64,000 bases of DNA from Moniliophthora roreri (GCA_001466705.2 LATX02000196.1:124001-188000), one strand, 5' to 3'; counted from the stretch's first letter, positions 32,196 to 46,690 are shown. Program-made: numbers and translations. Notes: a model not told the origin generated them from the sequence alone.

Positions 32196-34296
32196 TCACT
32201 CACAAAGGCTTACCTGCGGGAAGATGGGTAATACCTCATTCCAATATGCACAAACACTATCCGTAGCCAGATGGTCCCCAGGCTCTACACTAGTCGAGGA
32301 CCCTAGTATCGCCAACGTAGTCGTGTCCTTGGGATCATAACGTTTCCACCCTGGTATGCGAGGTCCAGCTTGCGGGTCTACATCCTAATATCAGCCTTAT
32401 TCCGAGTACGAGTACATCAAATGAAGGAATGAAAGGAAAACACGAACCTTTAATGAAATTCGTCCACCCCTCTACCATCATATCCGAAATCGTAATCTGC
32501 TCCTCACTCGCCGCTACAAACGGCGGTGACTTTACGATCGTCCTCCACGTTCCCATAACGAACCGAATATCTGAACCATGGAATGCACCGATCCTCGTTC
32601 CGCGAGAGTTGAGGTTACTTGCTACGTGGTCAAAGCGATACCTCCACACTGGGAGTTTCAAGGTGCGCAAGGAAGCGAGGTTATGAGCGAGGCACAACAT
32701 ATGTGCATCTCTCCACATTGCTGCTGATGCGTTGTACGCCGTCGGATAGGTGGTCGAAGGGACGGGATAGAGCGTTTGCAGGGTGGTGAGGTTGGCGAAT
32801 GGGAAGTTAAAGTTGTTACTTTTACTGTAGTATTTGTTAGCTCGGTTGTAACATACCAAAAGAAAACTATTAAGAGATGTACCTGTATTGCGCGATGTCG
32901 TTAAGATAAGCCGTAGGTTCACCTTCAACGATGAGAGTTCCTTCATCCTACGAAAGCTGGCATCAATGTGATCGTGTAATGCAAGGTGTCCAAGCGTACC
33001 TTATTCGTCCCAACCAATAACGGAACGTTAGCTGTTCGCCCTTCCTTAGTTTGCTTTACGTAGCTAATACCCATAATCAGTGCCATGAAAAGCTTAAGCA
33101 ACAGATATGGTCAACTCACTCCTTCCAAATCGTAATATCATCTGTGACGGGCTGAAATTGCGCTCCAGTCGCCAGTAAAGCTCTCTGCACTTCCAAGCCC
33201 GACTTTGTGCGCAGACATGCGAGGGTGCCGTGTGTAGCCGGGCAGCTTGAATTCGCTGCAACCAGGGAGAGCTGAGAGTTTGTTTCCCACATCGGCTGCG
33301 AAGCTATGAATGGATATGGGTTAGTAGAGTGGCAGCGGTGAACAATGTGGGAGACGTACTATCACCACTTTGCATGATAGCACCTCGGATGAAGGAATCG
33401 CGTGGAAACGCTGATAAGTATTGGTTTGTCATTTCTGCACTCGTTCGAGTCAGGGCGTGTTCTTCTGCTTCTTCAGGGCGTCATACCTGCCCCCACGGAT
33501 TCACCTGATTATCAACCATGCCATGAGTTGAGGAAAGGTTTACAGGAGAACATACGCACCACCGAGCGTTATCTTCTCAGGATCACCTCCAAACTGTGCA
33601 ACATTCCTACGTAGCCAGAACACAGCAGCACGAGTATCCAACAAACCGAGATTTTGCGTTTCTCCTGCTTCAGCAATCTCCAGAGCGTGCGGGTATCCAA
33701 AGAGCGACAGTCGGTAGTTGTAGCTTGCAAACACGATGCCTTTGGCCGCCAAGTATGAACCGTCGATTTTGGGATCTGATGAGGCACCACTATCGAAGCC
33801 TCCTCCACTGGTACATAAAGTTTCGTTAGACCGGGACCCTGCGATTGTAAAAGTGAATCTTACTGAGAATAAAGGTACACGGGTAACCTAGATGCGTTTT
33901 GAGGTGCAATAATGTTGATTCTGAGACAATCTTCGCTTTGGATGGATGTACCATTTCCGCCGTCGGCCCTAGCAAATATAACCTATTATTCATGTTTAAT
34001 GAAACAGAGAAGTTACCCACGTACCTCCCCTGCAAACAAGCCGGTCCATACGCTGTTGCATTGAAAACTCCCTTCTTCTCTACCTTGACGTGCTGGGGTG
34101 GTCTCCATCGATTCTCGCCGGACGTATCATCAGCGTATCGGACCCCAAGCCATTTCTTGAGTGGAATGTTGATTCCGGGGATAGAAGTATCGACGAATCC
34201 TTGGACTTTGCCTGAGGTCGTAGATACGATAAGTGCAGGATCTGATGCGAGTGCTCGAGACACGGTGAGGGTAAGTATAAGAGCACGGTAATACAT
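32196..34296 (-). CDS. Secreted type-B carboxylesterase/lipase
   Basis: 529-aa alpha/beta-hydrolase. Ten exons: 34025-34296, 33864-33968, 33560-33807, 33487-33504, 33360-33434, 33120-33303, 33000-33063, 32883-32947, 32448-32824, 32196-32377. Signal peptide MYYRALILTLTVSRALA. The oxyanion motif HGGG is split by intron 2; SEDCLRINI is the usual disulphide/strand motif. The nucleophile elbow GESVGA (Ser) lies entirely on the 18-nt exon 4. The acid is Glu in NKDEGTL and the base is His in GAFHGSDI. Last-exon acceptor chosen so that FIKDPQAGP follows in phase. The C-terminus reads straight to TGA at 32196, though a GTAAGC donor just before could add another exon. The substrate (lipids, sterol esters or other esters) cannot be told. 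Confidence 0.87.
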
Positions 34297-35012
34297 CCTA
34301 ATAAGCTGGCTGATTGATGTCCTATTCGTGATTTTATGTGGCCTCGGATACACCTCGGCGAGTAGAGAAGCTGGAATGATAGTGTACTGAGGGTCATCGC
34401 GGCTGCGTACAGGAATATCGTCGATATTTTGGTCATCATTCAAAGGATCTGATACTCAACTATTAGCCCATAGCAAACGTTTGATATCTCTTTCCTGAAG
34501 GCTTTCTTGCCTGGAAGTACGAGGTTGCTGGAGTCGTGGCCATGGTCGTGGAACAACAGAATTAAGCGCGGGAGCTCTCTTCTAACCCTTCACTATCTCT
34601 ACCGTGCATGGCTCGCGGAGCTCTTGACCACCGGTTTTGTGGAAGTAAGTCCAATTATCCGGGATGATGTCGTCAAGTCTAGCCTAGCAAGCAGTGAAGC
34701 GTCCCAAATTTGCAGAAATTTCAGAGAACATGTCTCTAGAGCTGGGTCTCATTGGATCTCAGCTCACTATCAAAGATTCTAACACTGCACGGAGCTGCAC
34801 TAGAGTTTGAGTTCATCAAAAGACTATTGGACCTGTTAAACGGATATTGGAGACCGCATGGGCTTAAAACCGACGCTCAATCGACAAGTCGGAAATTCTG
34901 CGAAAACCAAGCCTTTGACTGTCTAGACTCTGACTACACTCTCAATGGCGATATACAAACTCTGTTAGAGGCTCTTCCAACTTCCAACTCAGGCATAATT
35001 TTTACCCTCGCT
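34297..35012. other. Intergenic region, carboxylesterase promoter side
   Basis: The esterase frame stays open upstream to an ATG at 34443, but MYYRAL at 34296 begins a proper signal peptide, so the upstream part is probably leader. No other gene. Confidence 0.4.
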
Positions 35013-35417
35013 ATGCAGTTCAAACACTTCACCTCTCTGGTCGCTCCTACCTTGGCTGCTATCACCACAACCACTTCTCTCTGTGGCGACCAGCCTTTCG
35101 AAGGGCTGCTTGGATGTGCTCTGTACATCGGTTCACTGCTTTGTTGTGCATCCTCTGGCAGTGACGTACGGCACCTCCTAGAGGGTTTCGGCCTCCGACG
35201 CATGCTATCGTCGAGAAATATACGACAAGAATTCCGAACGATTCAATCAGCATTGTTAATAATATCGGAATATCGTCGTCATTATTCCCCTCTTCACCCG
35301 CTCGATAGACCTAAAATTGGTCGAATAGCTTCTGTGCGTCATTCCAAGTCATCTAGGACATTTAACGCCGCCTCGTGTCTATTTCAGGGACAGAATCTGT
35401 TGGAAACGGTCACTTGA
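35013..35417 (+). other. Possible small secreted Cys-containing protein or remnant
   Basis: The frame begins MQFKHFTSLVAPTLAAITTT, which mimics the hydrophobin signal peptide (MQFK start, hydrophobic core), then has scattered cysteines (LCGDQ, LGCAL, LLCCASS). It then runs into the duplicated promoter block of hydrophobin 4, so it may be a chimeric remnant. Not a complete hydrophobin. Confidence 0.3.
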
Positions 35418-36515
35418 GTGAGCTCATCTTTTCCTCATGGCATGTAAATCTATCACATCACGCCACAAACGGTTCTCCGAACGTACCAAACGTAAAGCCA
35501 TTCATTGCTGCATCACACATTCACTCAGCCATCGTTCCGCCTTTGTTTTGTGTTTCTCACTGCTGGACGAGCTCCACTTCGACATGGGCTCCACAACGTA
35601 CTCGATTATTCTTGCACAGGCGCATACAGAACTCGTGTTCAAGAGCTGAGGAACTTTCCAGGCTCTAAGGTGTATAAAAGCCTCATCGTTTCAACCAAAA
35701 TTCTTCACTCGAATAACCAGCAGTAGTCGTTCAAGCCTCTCTCATCTTCTCAAACATGCAATTCAAGCTCTTCTCTCTTGCTGCCCTCGCCACCCTTGCG
35801 GCTGCCACACCGACTCGCCGTGGTGGTGAACCCGCCAGCAGCTGCAGCACTGGCCCCATTGAATGCTGCAACACTGTCACAAATGCCGGCGATCCTGCTG
35901 CTGCAGGTATCCTTTCATTGATCGGCGTTGTTGTCCAGGACCTCAACGTCGTCGTCGGCCTTACTTGCTCCCCTGTCACTGTCATCGGTGCCGGTGGATC
36001 TGGATGGTTAGTTTTCACTGTTCCTGATGTCATACCCGATGTTGACCGCGGTTTTATAGCTCTGCCAACCCTGTTTGCTGCAGTGACAATTCTCACGGTA
36101 GGCTTTCAAGGACCTTCCTGTTTCTTTTATTTGGACAAATACTGACTATTTCATTCTAGGTGGCCTCATCTCTATTGGATGTGTCCCCGTTGACCTGAAC
36201 CTCTGAGGGACATTATCTCTTTCTTTGACTTGACGGAGAGGTTACTGTTTGGATATGGTTGCGCGTATCTAGATATGTATTCAATAACGTCGTCTTCAAG
36301 TCGGACTGTGTTTGTTCTCAGTTGTATTAGTATTCGTTATGTTGTACTCGTGTTTATCATGACGATGTTCTGACGATACAATGGCTCTTGACTCAAGTCC
36401 GGCGTCCGCGTCTAGACCACACATGTCATGCGCCATGTTCAGTTTCGACTCGAGTCCGGCTTCCGCGTCTATTCAGCTATGCGGCACGTGGCCGTGAATT
36501 TTCTTCGGCCGAAAG
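35310..36515 (+). repeat. Segmental duplication unit 2 (hydrophobin 4 block)
   Basis: Partner of 29838-30975; offset 5479 bp through the gene itself with no indel between the two start codons and stop codons. Confidence 0.85.
35756..36206 (+). CDS. Class I hydrophobin 4
   Basis: 111 aa. Exons 35756-36006, 36060-36097, 36160-36206 (TGA). Differs from hydrophobin 3 at a handful of bases (for example Gln to Glu at residue 25). TATAAAA at 35673-35679. All eight cysteines present. Confidence 0.95.
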
Positions 36516-37343
36516 TCTGTGTCACAAACTGCAGTCACAAAGTACCTGACTACATATGATGATCAGACTCCCCCGTTCTCAACGGCGGTAAAATTTATCT
36601 GAAGCAAGCTCTTGAAAAAGTGTATCGTTCAAATGCGACTCATGTGTTTGAGATGTTTAATTGGATTATGGCAGGCATTCTGCTAGCAAATGGTGGGTTC
36701 CTTGAAGTTTAGAATGCGACGATCGGCTGATGAATTTGCAGTTGTGACTCTACTCTTTGGGGAAACCAACAATCTGAATGCCTTCTTCATCTCGCTGGGA
36801 AGCTGCTCGGCTCTGGCAATATCAATTATCCCGGAACGCTATTGGCATAGCACGTCCTCAAGGCTGAGAGCCTACGGCCGCACCAACGTGGTACCTACAC
36901 AGCATACGTAAGTGAAATCCATAGTTGAGAAATCCGGTTAGAATTCTCAGGATTCTGAAGATGTCGAAATATGGATTAGAAATCTCTACGTGGCATGTAC
37001 TGACTTTCCCATTATTCTCTGGAAGCAAGTGACGTGAGTTAGCAGGTACCGTCGATGGAGACTTTCGATTGTACCCAAACTCGGATATTTTGACGCCATT
37101 ACCAGAGGATGCCGGCTTTTTATACCTCTCGCTCAAATAGTGCCCCTATGATAAGCGCCTCGCTTATCTCCGCAATAGATCCATGCATTCCGTTTTGATT
37201 CCGAGGAAAGCGTACGCCGTACTGTCCTTAGTACATATCAACACATTACTTGTGATCGTCAGCTGGTATCTTCAATCTGGTTTCGAGACTATGCCCTGTA
37301 ATATGGCTCCCGTCTTGAGGTTTCCACGGTCCAACTCTTTACC
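36516..37343. other. Intergenic region
   Basis: No recognisable gene between the hydrophobin 4 block and the convergent GMC gene 1. Confidence 0.4.
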
Positions 37344-39821
37344 TCAAGCTCCTCTACATTTCTTTATAATATCTGCTGCCTTTGAAGGATTATTATCAGT
37401 GAAAGGAAACAACGGGGCTTCTGAGACTTACTCTTTCGCCAACCATATAAACCGTGGGCGACTACATTCCCAGCCATTTCAGAGCTCGATCAATCACACC
37501 ACAAAGAGACACTCACTATGTGCGCACTAACAGGAAATGGAATGATAGACGCATCCGCCACTCTTACATTGTTGGTTCCGTAAACCTTCAGCTGCGTATC
37601 AACAACTCCCCCCAACTCCCTCGGAAGCATGCTCAGCGTCCCAATCTCGTGGTTGTCGCTTGTTAAGACACCTCTCAACCACTGTTCAATCTCTTCGTCA
37701 GAGTCGACACCCGGTTCGAACTCCCCGTCATATATGGAATCGAGAGGAGGGCTTTTAAGCATCGTTTTGGCGAGCTTGATCCCCGCGACGTGGATAGCGA
37801 CATCAAGAGGATGTGCCCAGTAGGCTGGGTCAACGAGAGGCGGGGCAGAGTAGTTAGAGGATGATATATGGGACCTTCCTCGAGCCAGAGGGGCATGGAG
37901 AATAGTGTTAATGGTAGTGAAATTCCTTGCCGGACGATTCTCCAGTGGCGTAGGACCCACGTAGCCGGGATCTGAAAGGACTCGGCAGGTCAGGAGTATA
38001 TCTCAAAGAGTTATGAGACAGAACGAACCGACGTTCATCTCCAGACAGAGCTGTTGATTCTCTCGATATAGCGACAAAGCAAGCCTATGCTGAGCTTCGA
38101 TACCTTTAGCAAGGTCCGGATTCCCGTTGGAAAATTGGGTCGCGTAGTAGCTTAAATTGCTCTCTGCTTGCGTGAGTAGTGAATTCAGGCGAGACTCTGA
38201 GAGTACGTCCAACGGTGCGGCGATACCAAGGGATTTGGAGATGGCCGCGTACATTCCTTAAATCCAAAGTGGCTCAATATAATAACCTGGACGAGTACCT
38301 ATGGAGCTTGCCTGTGCGGTTTTCGTGCCAAAGCTCAAGCTGTTGAGATGCAAACTCAGGGTCTCGAAGAAGTATATCTTTTGTGAGACTGAGGAGAAAT
38401 ATTAGTATGTTACAATAGTAACTTCACGACCTGACGTACATGGAATCGATGGTGAAGGCGTTTGCCCAGCTATGTGCGTGGTCTGACATCTAATAAGCAA
38501 CAACCACAGGAGGAATGTTGTATAGGAACGTACCCGCGAGATTTTCTCCAACTGTTGGCAGGTCTAGCACAGGCTCTACCCCAGCGGCAGTGAGAATTCT
38601 GTAGTTGAAGTCAGAGTCTCATATAGTCACCAGGACTAAAATGAACTTACGTCGAATTACCGACGCCAGAAAGCTCCAAGACCTTGGGACTCCCAATGGT
38701 TCCAGCAGAAAGGATAACTTCCTCAGTGACTTCTAGTGTTATTTTTTCACCATTTGCAATATATTCAACACCCGTCGCCTTCAGTAGAGAAGAGTTATCT
38801 GTGTTTGGGGCCCAGAGGATGCGCGTTACAGTAGCGTTCGTAATAATAGTGAAGTTAGGGCGGTCTGCAAAGGGCGTGTAGTAACCGCACACGGCGGAGC
38901 ACCTGCAAAACATTGTCAACAAAATGTTGATGACAAACTCCTCGAAGTAAACTTCACCTCGTCTGGTTGGTAGCATCAATTGAGAATGGCGATGGACCTA
39001 CCGCATGAGGTTCTCCGTTTGACAAGTCAGTGGCGACAGGAAATCCCAATCCGACCGAAGTGTTCTGCCATAATAGCGATTGAGGGAAAAAGTAGTTTGG
39101 AAATCCTACTTTGAGTGTTCCATCAAACCCGTGAAACTCAGGGTCGTATCGAACTCCGTGCGCAATTTGAAAATCGGTTGGCACAGTAAATGATTCTGAT
39201 TTCTTGAAGAAGGGCAACAAGCCTTCCCAAGTCCAGGACGAGTTGTTATTCAGTAAACCCCAGACATCGTATTGTTCCTTCTTGGCACGTGGCTATTTGA
39301 AGGCTATTCAGTCGCCCGTTACGCGTAAAGAGAAAAGAGAATCTGCAGAAAACTTACGAAGATCATCGCATTAACGACTGTGCTCCCACCGAGCGCCTTT
39401 CCAGCGTTGACCGTAAGGACTCGGTCGTTTAGGTGTGCTTGTGGAACGGTTGCATAGGCCCAGTTCCATTCTGGGGGTATTCTACCGATGCCTATCTGAC
39501 CAATCATTCCCGGGATAAAGACCTTTACGGCTCTGATTAGAATCTGCACACTCATAACGTGGTCATCAGTGGGAATGACGTGCCTCTGGAAGATGGTCGA
39601 CATTCGTCCCTGCTTCAATCACTGCAACTTGGGTCGATGGATCTTCCGCGAGACGACTGGCTACAGTAAGACCGCTGAAGAAAAGAACGACTAATGAGCA
39701 GGTGCAGCGTGGTCAAAGCAATGAATACGAACGCGGTACCGCCCCCGACGATCACATAGTCGTACGAGAATGTTGAATGAATAAGAGAAAGACTTACAAC
39801 AATTGAAAGGAGAGAAACCAT
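37344..39821 (-). CDS. GMC oxidoreductase 1 (aryl-alcohol-oxidase type)
   Basis: 621-aa secreted FAD-dependent oxidase/dehydrogenase. Twelve exons: 39733-39821, 39584-39674, 39358-39522, 38958-39292, 38651-38902, 38534-38598, 38440-38482, 38312-38388, 38029-38256, 37517-37971, 37432-37461, 37344-37379. Start 39821 gives a first exon identical in length to copy 2; ATG 39833 is in frame. Signal peptide MVSLLSIVVSLSLIHSTFS, then the FAD-binding YDYVIVGGGTAGLT and ALGGST. The C-terminal FPVSAH holds the expected catalytic His. AAO-type enzymes supply H2O2 to ligninolytic peroxidases. Introns 2 and 8 have GC donors (GCACGT, GCAAGC); no in-frame GT donor exists at either. Confidence 0.9.
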
Positions 39822-40218
39822 GACTGGTGTCATCAGACAAGTCCTCTACGAGAGGAAATATATATAAACGAGAGCGAAGATCATCACGCGAACAACTTTG
39901 CTTCTCCATCAGTTGGACGCATCAATGAGACTCGAGTAAACCTTCGGCTCGCCCAGGGTTTCCCAGGTTGTTAGGAATCATTGGCGGCAAGAAACAATGT
40001 TGTAAGTATGCTGAGAGCTTAAAATACTGGCGGACCGGTTGCGTCACCCTGTCCCACTCTGAGTGGGTTCACATGAACCTTGATTCGAGCGCCCGAATGT
40101 ACACCGTATCGCTCTGGAAAGTCTACGCGGCACCTTTTGTAGTGTCTCAGCACCTTCACTATCGGACTGATGCCCAGAAACAAGCCTGAAATTTTGAACA
40201 GGGCTTCGTGCTGTATTC
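39822..40218. other. Intergenic region between GMC 1 and GMC 2
   Basis: Promoter of GMC 1: TATATAAA on the minus strand at about 39860. Same-strand tandem genes. Confidence 0.45.
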
Positions 40219-42678
40219 CTAATTTCCTCGAGATTTCCTTATGATATCTGCTGCCTTCGAAATCGGTCAATAAGGGCGACGACGAGACCTCTTGGGACTT
40301 ACTCGCTCGCCAATCATATAAACCGTGGATGACTGCGTTTCAAGCGGCTTCGTCAGAGCATGAAGGCCAGATAAACCCCAGAACGCTTACTCACCGTATG
40401 CGCACTAACAGGAAACGGAATAACAGACGCATCTACCACCCTCACATTCATTGTCCCATAAACCTTCAGTTGTGTATCCACAACTCCACCCAACTCCCTT
40501 GGAAGCATACTCAATGTCCCAGTTACATGATTATCGCTGGTGACGTTTCCTCTCAGCCAGTTCTCAATCTCTTTATCCGATTCGACGCCCGGTTCAAACT
40601 CCCCATCGTATATTGAATCGAGAGGGGGACTCCTGAGCATCTTCTTCGCGAGTTGGATCCCGCCAACGTGGATAGCGACGTCCATAGGATGTGCCCAGTA
40701 GGCGGGATCAACCAAGGGAACGGTGAAGGGGTCTGACGAGGAGATGTGGGATCTCCCGCGAGCAAGTGGCGCGTATAGGATGGTACTAACCGTGGTGAAG
40801 TTTCTTAGCGGACGACTCTCGAGCGGCGTTGGGCCCACGTAACCGGCATCTAGTAACGATAAAGTCAAATTGTATTGTATCGCGAAGATGTATCAATAGA
40901 AAAGACGAACCAAGGTTCAACTCTACGCAAAGTTGTTGGTTCTCTTGGTACAGTGAGAAGGCGAGCCGATGTTGGGCTTCGATCCCTCTCGCGAGATCCG
41001 GGTTTCCGTTGGAGAATTGGGATGCGTAATGGCTCAAGTTGCTTTCAGCTTGCGTGAGTAGCGTGTCCAGCTGAGACTGAGAGACCACGTCCAATGGCGC
41101 AGTGATCCCAAGAGTTTTTGAGAAGGCCGCGTACATTCCTTGGGGCAGTTCAGTACTAGTAATCTAGGAAGATTTTTTTGAAGCTTTCCTGTGCGGTTCT
41201 CGTGCCAAAGCTGGAGCTGTTGATCTGCAAACTCAGGGTCTCGAAGGAGGATGTCTTTCGTGAGGCTATAAAAAAATTTAGTCTGTAGATCGAGTAACTT
41301 CTAGCCACGGACCCACATTGGATCGATAGCGAAAGCGTTTGCCCAGCTATGGACATGATCTGACATTTCCAATCAGTAGAATTCGCTAAACGAGGGTTGA
41401 ACCTGTACCTGCAAGATTTTCTCCGACTGTGGGTAGATCTAGCAAAGGCTCCACGCCTGCCGCCCTAAGAATTCTGCAGCATCAAGTCAAAACCTTGAAC
41501 GAGGCACTTGAGTAAGAATGAACTCACGTTGAGTTGCCAATGCCAGAAAGCTCCAAGATCTTTGGACTGCCTATGGTCCCAGCAGAAAGTATTACTTCCC
41601 CAGTGACCTCTAATGTCATTGTCTCATTGTTAGTGACGTATTCGACGCCAGTAGCGGCCAGGGAAGAGTTGTTTTCGCTTTCAGACCATATAATCCGAGT
41701 AACATTAGCATTCGTAATGATCGTAAAGTTCGGCCGGTCTGCGAAAGGCGTGTAAAACGCGCAAGCAGCAGAGCATCTAAGAACTGTTTTCAACATTTTC
41801 GAACCAATGCTTCCGAAGAAAAATTGACCTCGTCTGATTGATAGCATCAATTGAGAATGGGGAAGGGCCTACTGCGTGTGGTTCTCCATTTGATAGGTCG
41901 GTAGCCGCAGGAAAACCTAGCCCAATTGACGTATTCTGCCACAACATCTCTTGAGGGAAGAAATAATTTGGGAAGCCAACTTTGAGTGATCCATCAAACC
42001 CGTGGAACTGGGGATCATATCGTGCGCCGTTGGAAGCTTGAAAATCGTTGGGTACAGTGAATGATTCGGATCGCTTGAAGAAAGGTAACAAGGCTTCCCA
42101 AGTCCATGATGTATCGTTATTCAATATGCCCCAGGCGTCGTATTGCTCCTTCTTTGCACGCGGCTGGTTGATAGGTGCGTCAGCACGGAACAGACAAAAT
42201 GACTGAAAAAACACACGAAAATCATAGCATTAATAACTGTGCTCCCACCAAGCGCTCTTCCGGCATTCACCGTCAGGACCCGACCATTTAGGTGTGTTTG
42301 GGGGACTGTTTTGTAAGCCCAATTCAGTTCTGGTGGTTTTGTTCCTACACCTATCTGCCCAAGCATTCCCGGGATAAAGACCTTTACGGTTTGGCATCAG
42401 CATCGTTTGGAAGCCCTGAAACTGGAGGGAGAGGCATACATCTGGACGATGTTCGGCGTTCGCTCCTGCTTCGATCACGGCGACTTGGACTGAATCATCT
42501 TCAGCGAGTCGACTAGCTACTGTGAGCCCGCTATAGAAGGAATATGCAGTGAGCATTTGAGTGGGTTTATTGAAACATGGACTACGTACGCAGTACCGCC
42601 TCCGATGACCACATAGTCATACGAGAACGCTGAGTGAAGCAGGGAAAGCACTATGACGGCTGGATAGATGGAAAACAT
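40219..42678 (-). CDS. GMC oxidoreductase 2 (aryl-alcohol-oxidase type), splice-donor anomaly in intron 8
   Basis: 620 aa if all introns are removed; tandem paralog of GMC 1. Exons 42590-42678, 42440-42530, 42217-42381, 41829-42163, 41528-41776, 41409-41473, 41317-41359, 41189-41265, 40911-41138, 40395-40849, 40303-40332, 40219-40254. Eleven of twelve exon lengths equal those of GMC 1. YDYVVIGGGTAGLT, ALGGST and FPVSAH are conserved. Intron 8 begins GAAAGC where GMC 1 has GCAAGC. Retaining the 50-nt intron would frameshift the C-terminal third, so the gene is active only if this GA-AG intron is spliced. Confidence 0.82.
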
Positions 42679-42884
42679 AGTCAGCGTCAGCAGGCTAATA
42701 TCCTGTAAGGTAGGAGTATATATAGTCAGTAGACGAGGGACGATCACTACGCAAATAGTTTCGCTCCATCGGCCGGAGAACGTCAAAGAGGAATCTCAGG
42801 TGGACTCATTCCGTCATTTCACATATAGAGAATCGAAGCAGCGGGAGAACCTGCGTAGTTTGAAGGCACAAGGACATACTTCGT

Positions 42885-42985
42885 GATGCTCGACATTCAC
42901 TCCCATTCCAATCACCACACCTTTCGGCGAACAGTCTTCAGCAAAGAACGATTGGCTATAGTGAGACTGCTGAGCATCGACAAAC
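42885..42985 (-). pseudogene. Relic of a third GMC gene (exon 2 region)
   Basis: Minus-strand sequence matches GMC 2 exon 2 (42440-42530) base for base over long stretches: SLTIANRS aligns with GLTVASRL, followed by the AVIEAG region. It has a net 2-nt length difference and in-frame breaks. It sits just upstream of GMC 2, as expected for a third tandem copy. Confidence 0.65.
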
Positions 42986-43885
42986 TAGCATTAGCAGACA
43001 AGTCGCCTACGATGTAAGTAAAAAGTATAGGCGAGCCACGCGACCAATTTTGCTGATTAGATTCGTAGCCGTGTCATCCCGTCGTTGGTAGATGACTGTG
43101 TTTTAATTAAGAGGTGTGCATAGAGCAGATGAGGAGAAGTAAGAAGTAGGATGATAGCATTGAAAGGGCCGCCTTGTGTCTATATGTCTTTTGCATGCAA
43201 ATCGTAGTAAGTAGACCTGAATTCCATATCCAAGCCAATGGGATCGTCCGACGTAAAAGAGCCTTCTGAGTCCTCGGTTGACCAGAAGCAGTTTCGGCCT
43301 TGGCTGTATACTTGGCTCCATAAGAGCTTTGAGGCGAATTTCTAAGCGTTTCTGAGTAACGGTAGACCAAATAGGTCTTGCCACAAGTATCCTGGTTCGC
43401 AGGTGATGGAAGCAACTAGGCTATGCTTGTTGATGCTGCGGACAAGGAGTTGTGCGTGGGAAGCTCGATTTGCCTGCCGTGCACGCCCTCATGTCGCAAC
43501 CGAGGCCAACACCATTTTCAGCGGAATTTATTGAATCTTAGGTCTGGTTATTCTTTTGCAAACCCAAGCTCGGCTCTACAGAGCATTTCAAGAATATACT
43601 GTACGAAGCAGTTGTCGAATGACCCCTTCAACTTTCCGGGATCAGGAATGACTAAGACCGTAAGGCAGAAACGAGGCAGACTGAAAGACTTCTTGGTATG
43701 TGCCAACCATCTTTTTTGCCTAATCGGAAATTAATCTCTTGTCGTAAGGTATCTCCAAGGATGTTCCTGGTAACCCAGAAAAGGCTCAAGGTCATCTGGA
43801 TCATGATGATGATCTCACAAACAATAAAAGGCATCGTGGCCGCCGAATGTCTTCACATTTTTTCTTCTTTCTTTCCATTCCCAAG
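42986..43885. other. Intergenic region
   Basis: No gene recognised before exo-glucanase 1; CAATAAAA near 43820 could be promoter or polyadenylation sequence. Confidence 0.35.
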
Positions 43886-45730
<1,845 letters not shown>

Positions 45731-46324
45731 ACACGCCAGCCGAACCACACCTATAGGCACGAATGGACATTGGATGATGACACATTGCATTCCTTTTACA
45801 AACGCATTCTTTGATTTCTTTTGGGGTATACCACGGGATAATCGCACAGCGCCACTGATATGTAGTTCTTTCATACAAATACACATCCTCTGGTTAGGAA
45901 GTATCCCATATGCAGGTTCACTTTCTGTTCGTCGGGTGAGAACCTGTAAATGAAGCCGCGAATCTGTCTTTGTTTTGCGATAATGCGTTCTTTACAGTCA
46001 ATCCGGAAAATAAGGACTTTGATTTGGCTGCGTCATCGTGTCAAGTGCAAGGTCGTAACCAACCGAGACATTGAAGGTTTGGTGACACCTGGTCTTACAG
46101 TTAAACTATGACAATAACATGCAAGACAAATTTGACAGAATCTCGTTTGTTTTCCGGAATAACTGTAATATAACGTACTGTTGAAATCTTTTGGCTGGGG
46201 TTAACCGAAGAATATTGCAGAATTTCAGTTTGTGGTGAAGGCAAAACTTGGGCGCCGTAAATCTGGCTGAATTCGTGTTTGTTGGCGATACAATCAGAGT
46301 AGTAGTACCCACCTACGTACCAGC
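45731..46324. other. Intergenic region
   Basis: 3' flank of exo-glucanase 1; no gene recognised. Confidence 0.35.
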
Positions 46325-46690
46325 GCGATTGTGGGAATTTCTGTGTAAGACTCAGAGCTCTCGCGGCTCTTCGTAACCCGGCACGGCCCTTCCTATTGAC
46401 CACCACAAGCTCGACACAGGTATGTCTAACAATCATCCAGGACTTTTCAATGGCGCCATATCACTACTTTCTCAGGTATAGCTGGCTTTCTCGGATTCAA
46501 GAATCGTGATGATCCACAGGAAGTTCTATTATTGGTGCAACAATCGGAGCACTTTCGACGCAGGAGACTCTTGTTCGTTTTGGTATTGGTGGAAACTTTA
46601 CCGTTCAAGTGACAACATCACCTGTCCCTCCGACTTCTGTCAGTGAAATCCCACGAAAATGTGATTAAAGTGAAGAAGAAGACTGGTTCG
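46325..46690 (+). repeat. P450 upstream repeat, copy 1
   Basis: A block of about 350 bp containing GATTGTGGGAATTTCTGT and, further on, GTGACAACATCACCTGTCCC. It recurs upstream of all four P450 genes (about 49480-49880 plus; 59160-59590 and 63510-63870 minus). It is the promoter/leader part of the duplicated P450 unit. Confidence 0.75.

Noticed and set aside
36858..37136. 92-codon minus-strand frame upstream of GMC 1's 3' end
   Set aside because: No recognisable motif and no paralogous support.
39319..39618. GMC 1 exon 3 extended upstream through intron 2
   Set aside because: The extension is intron read in the exon 3 frame and does not connect to exon 2; the GC donor at 39583 restores the 91-nt exon 2 seen in GMC 2.
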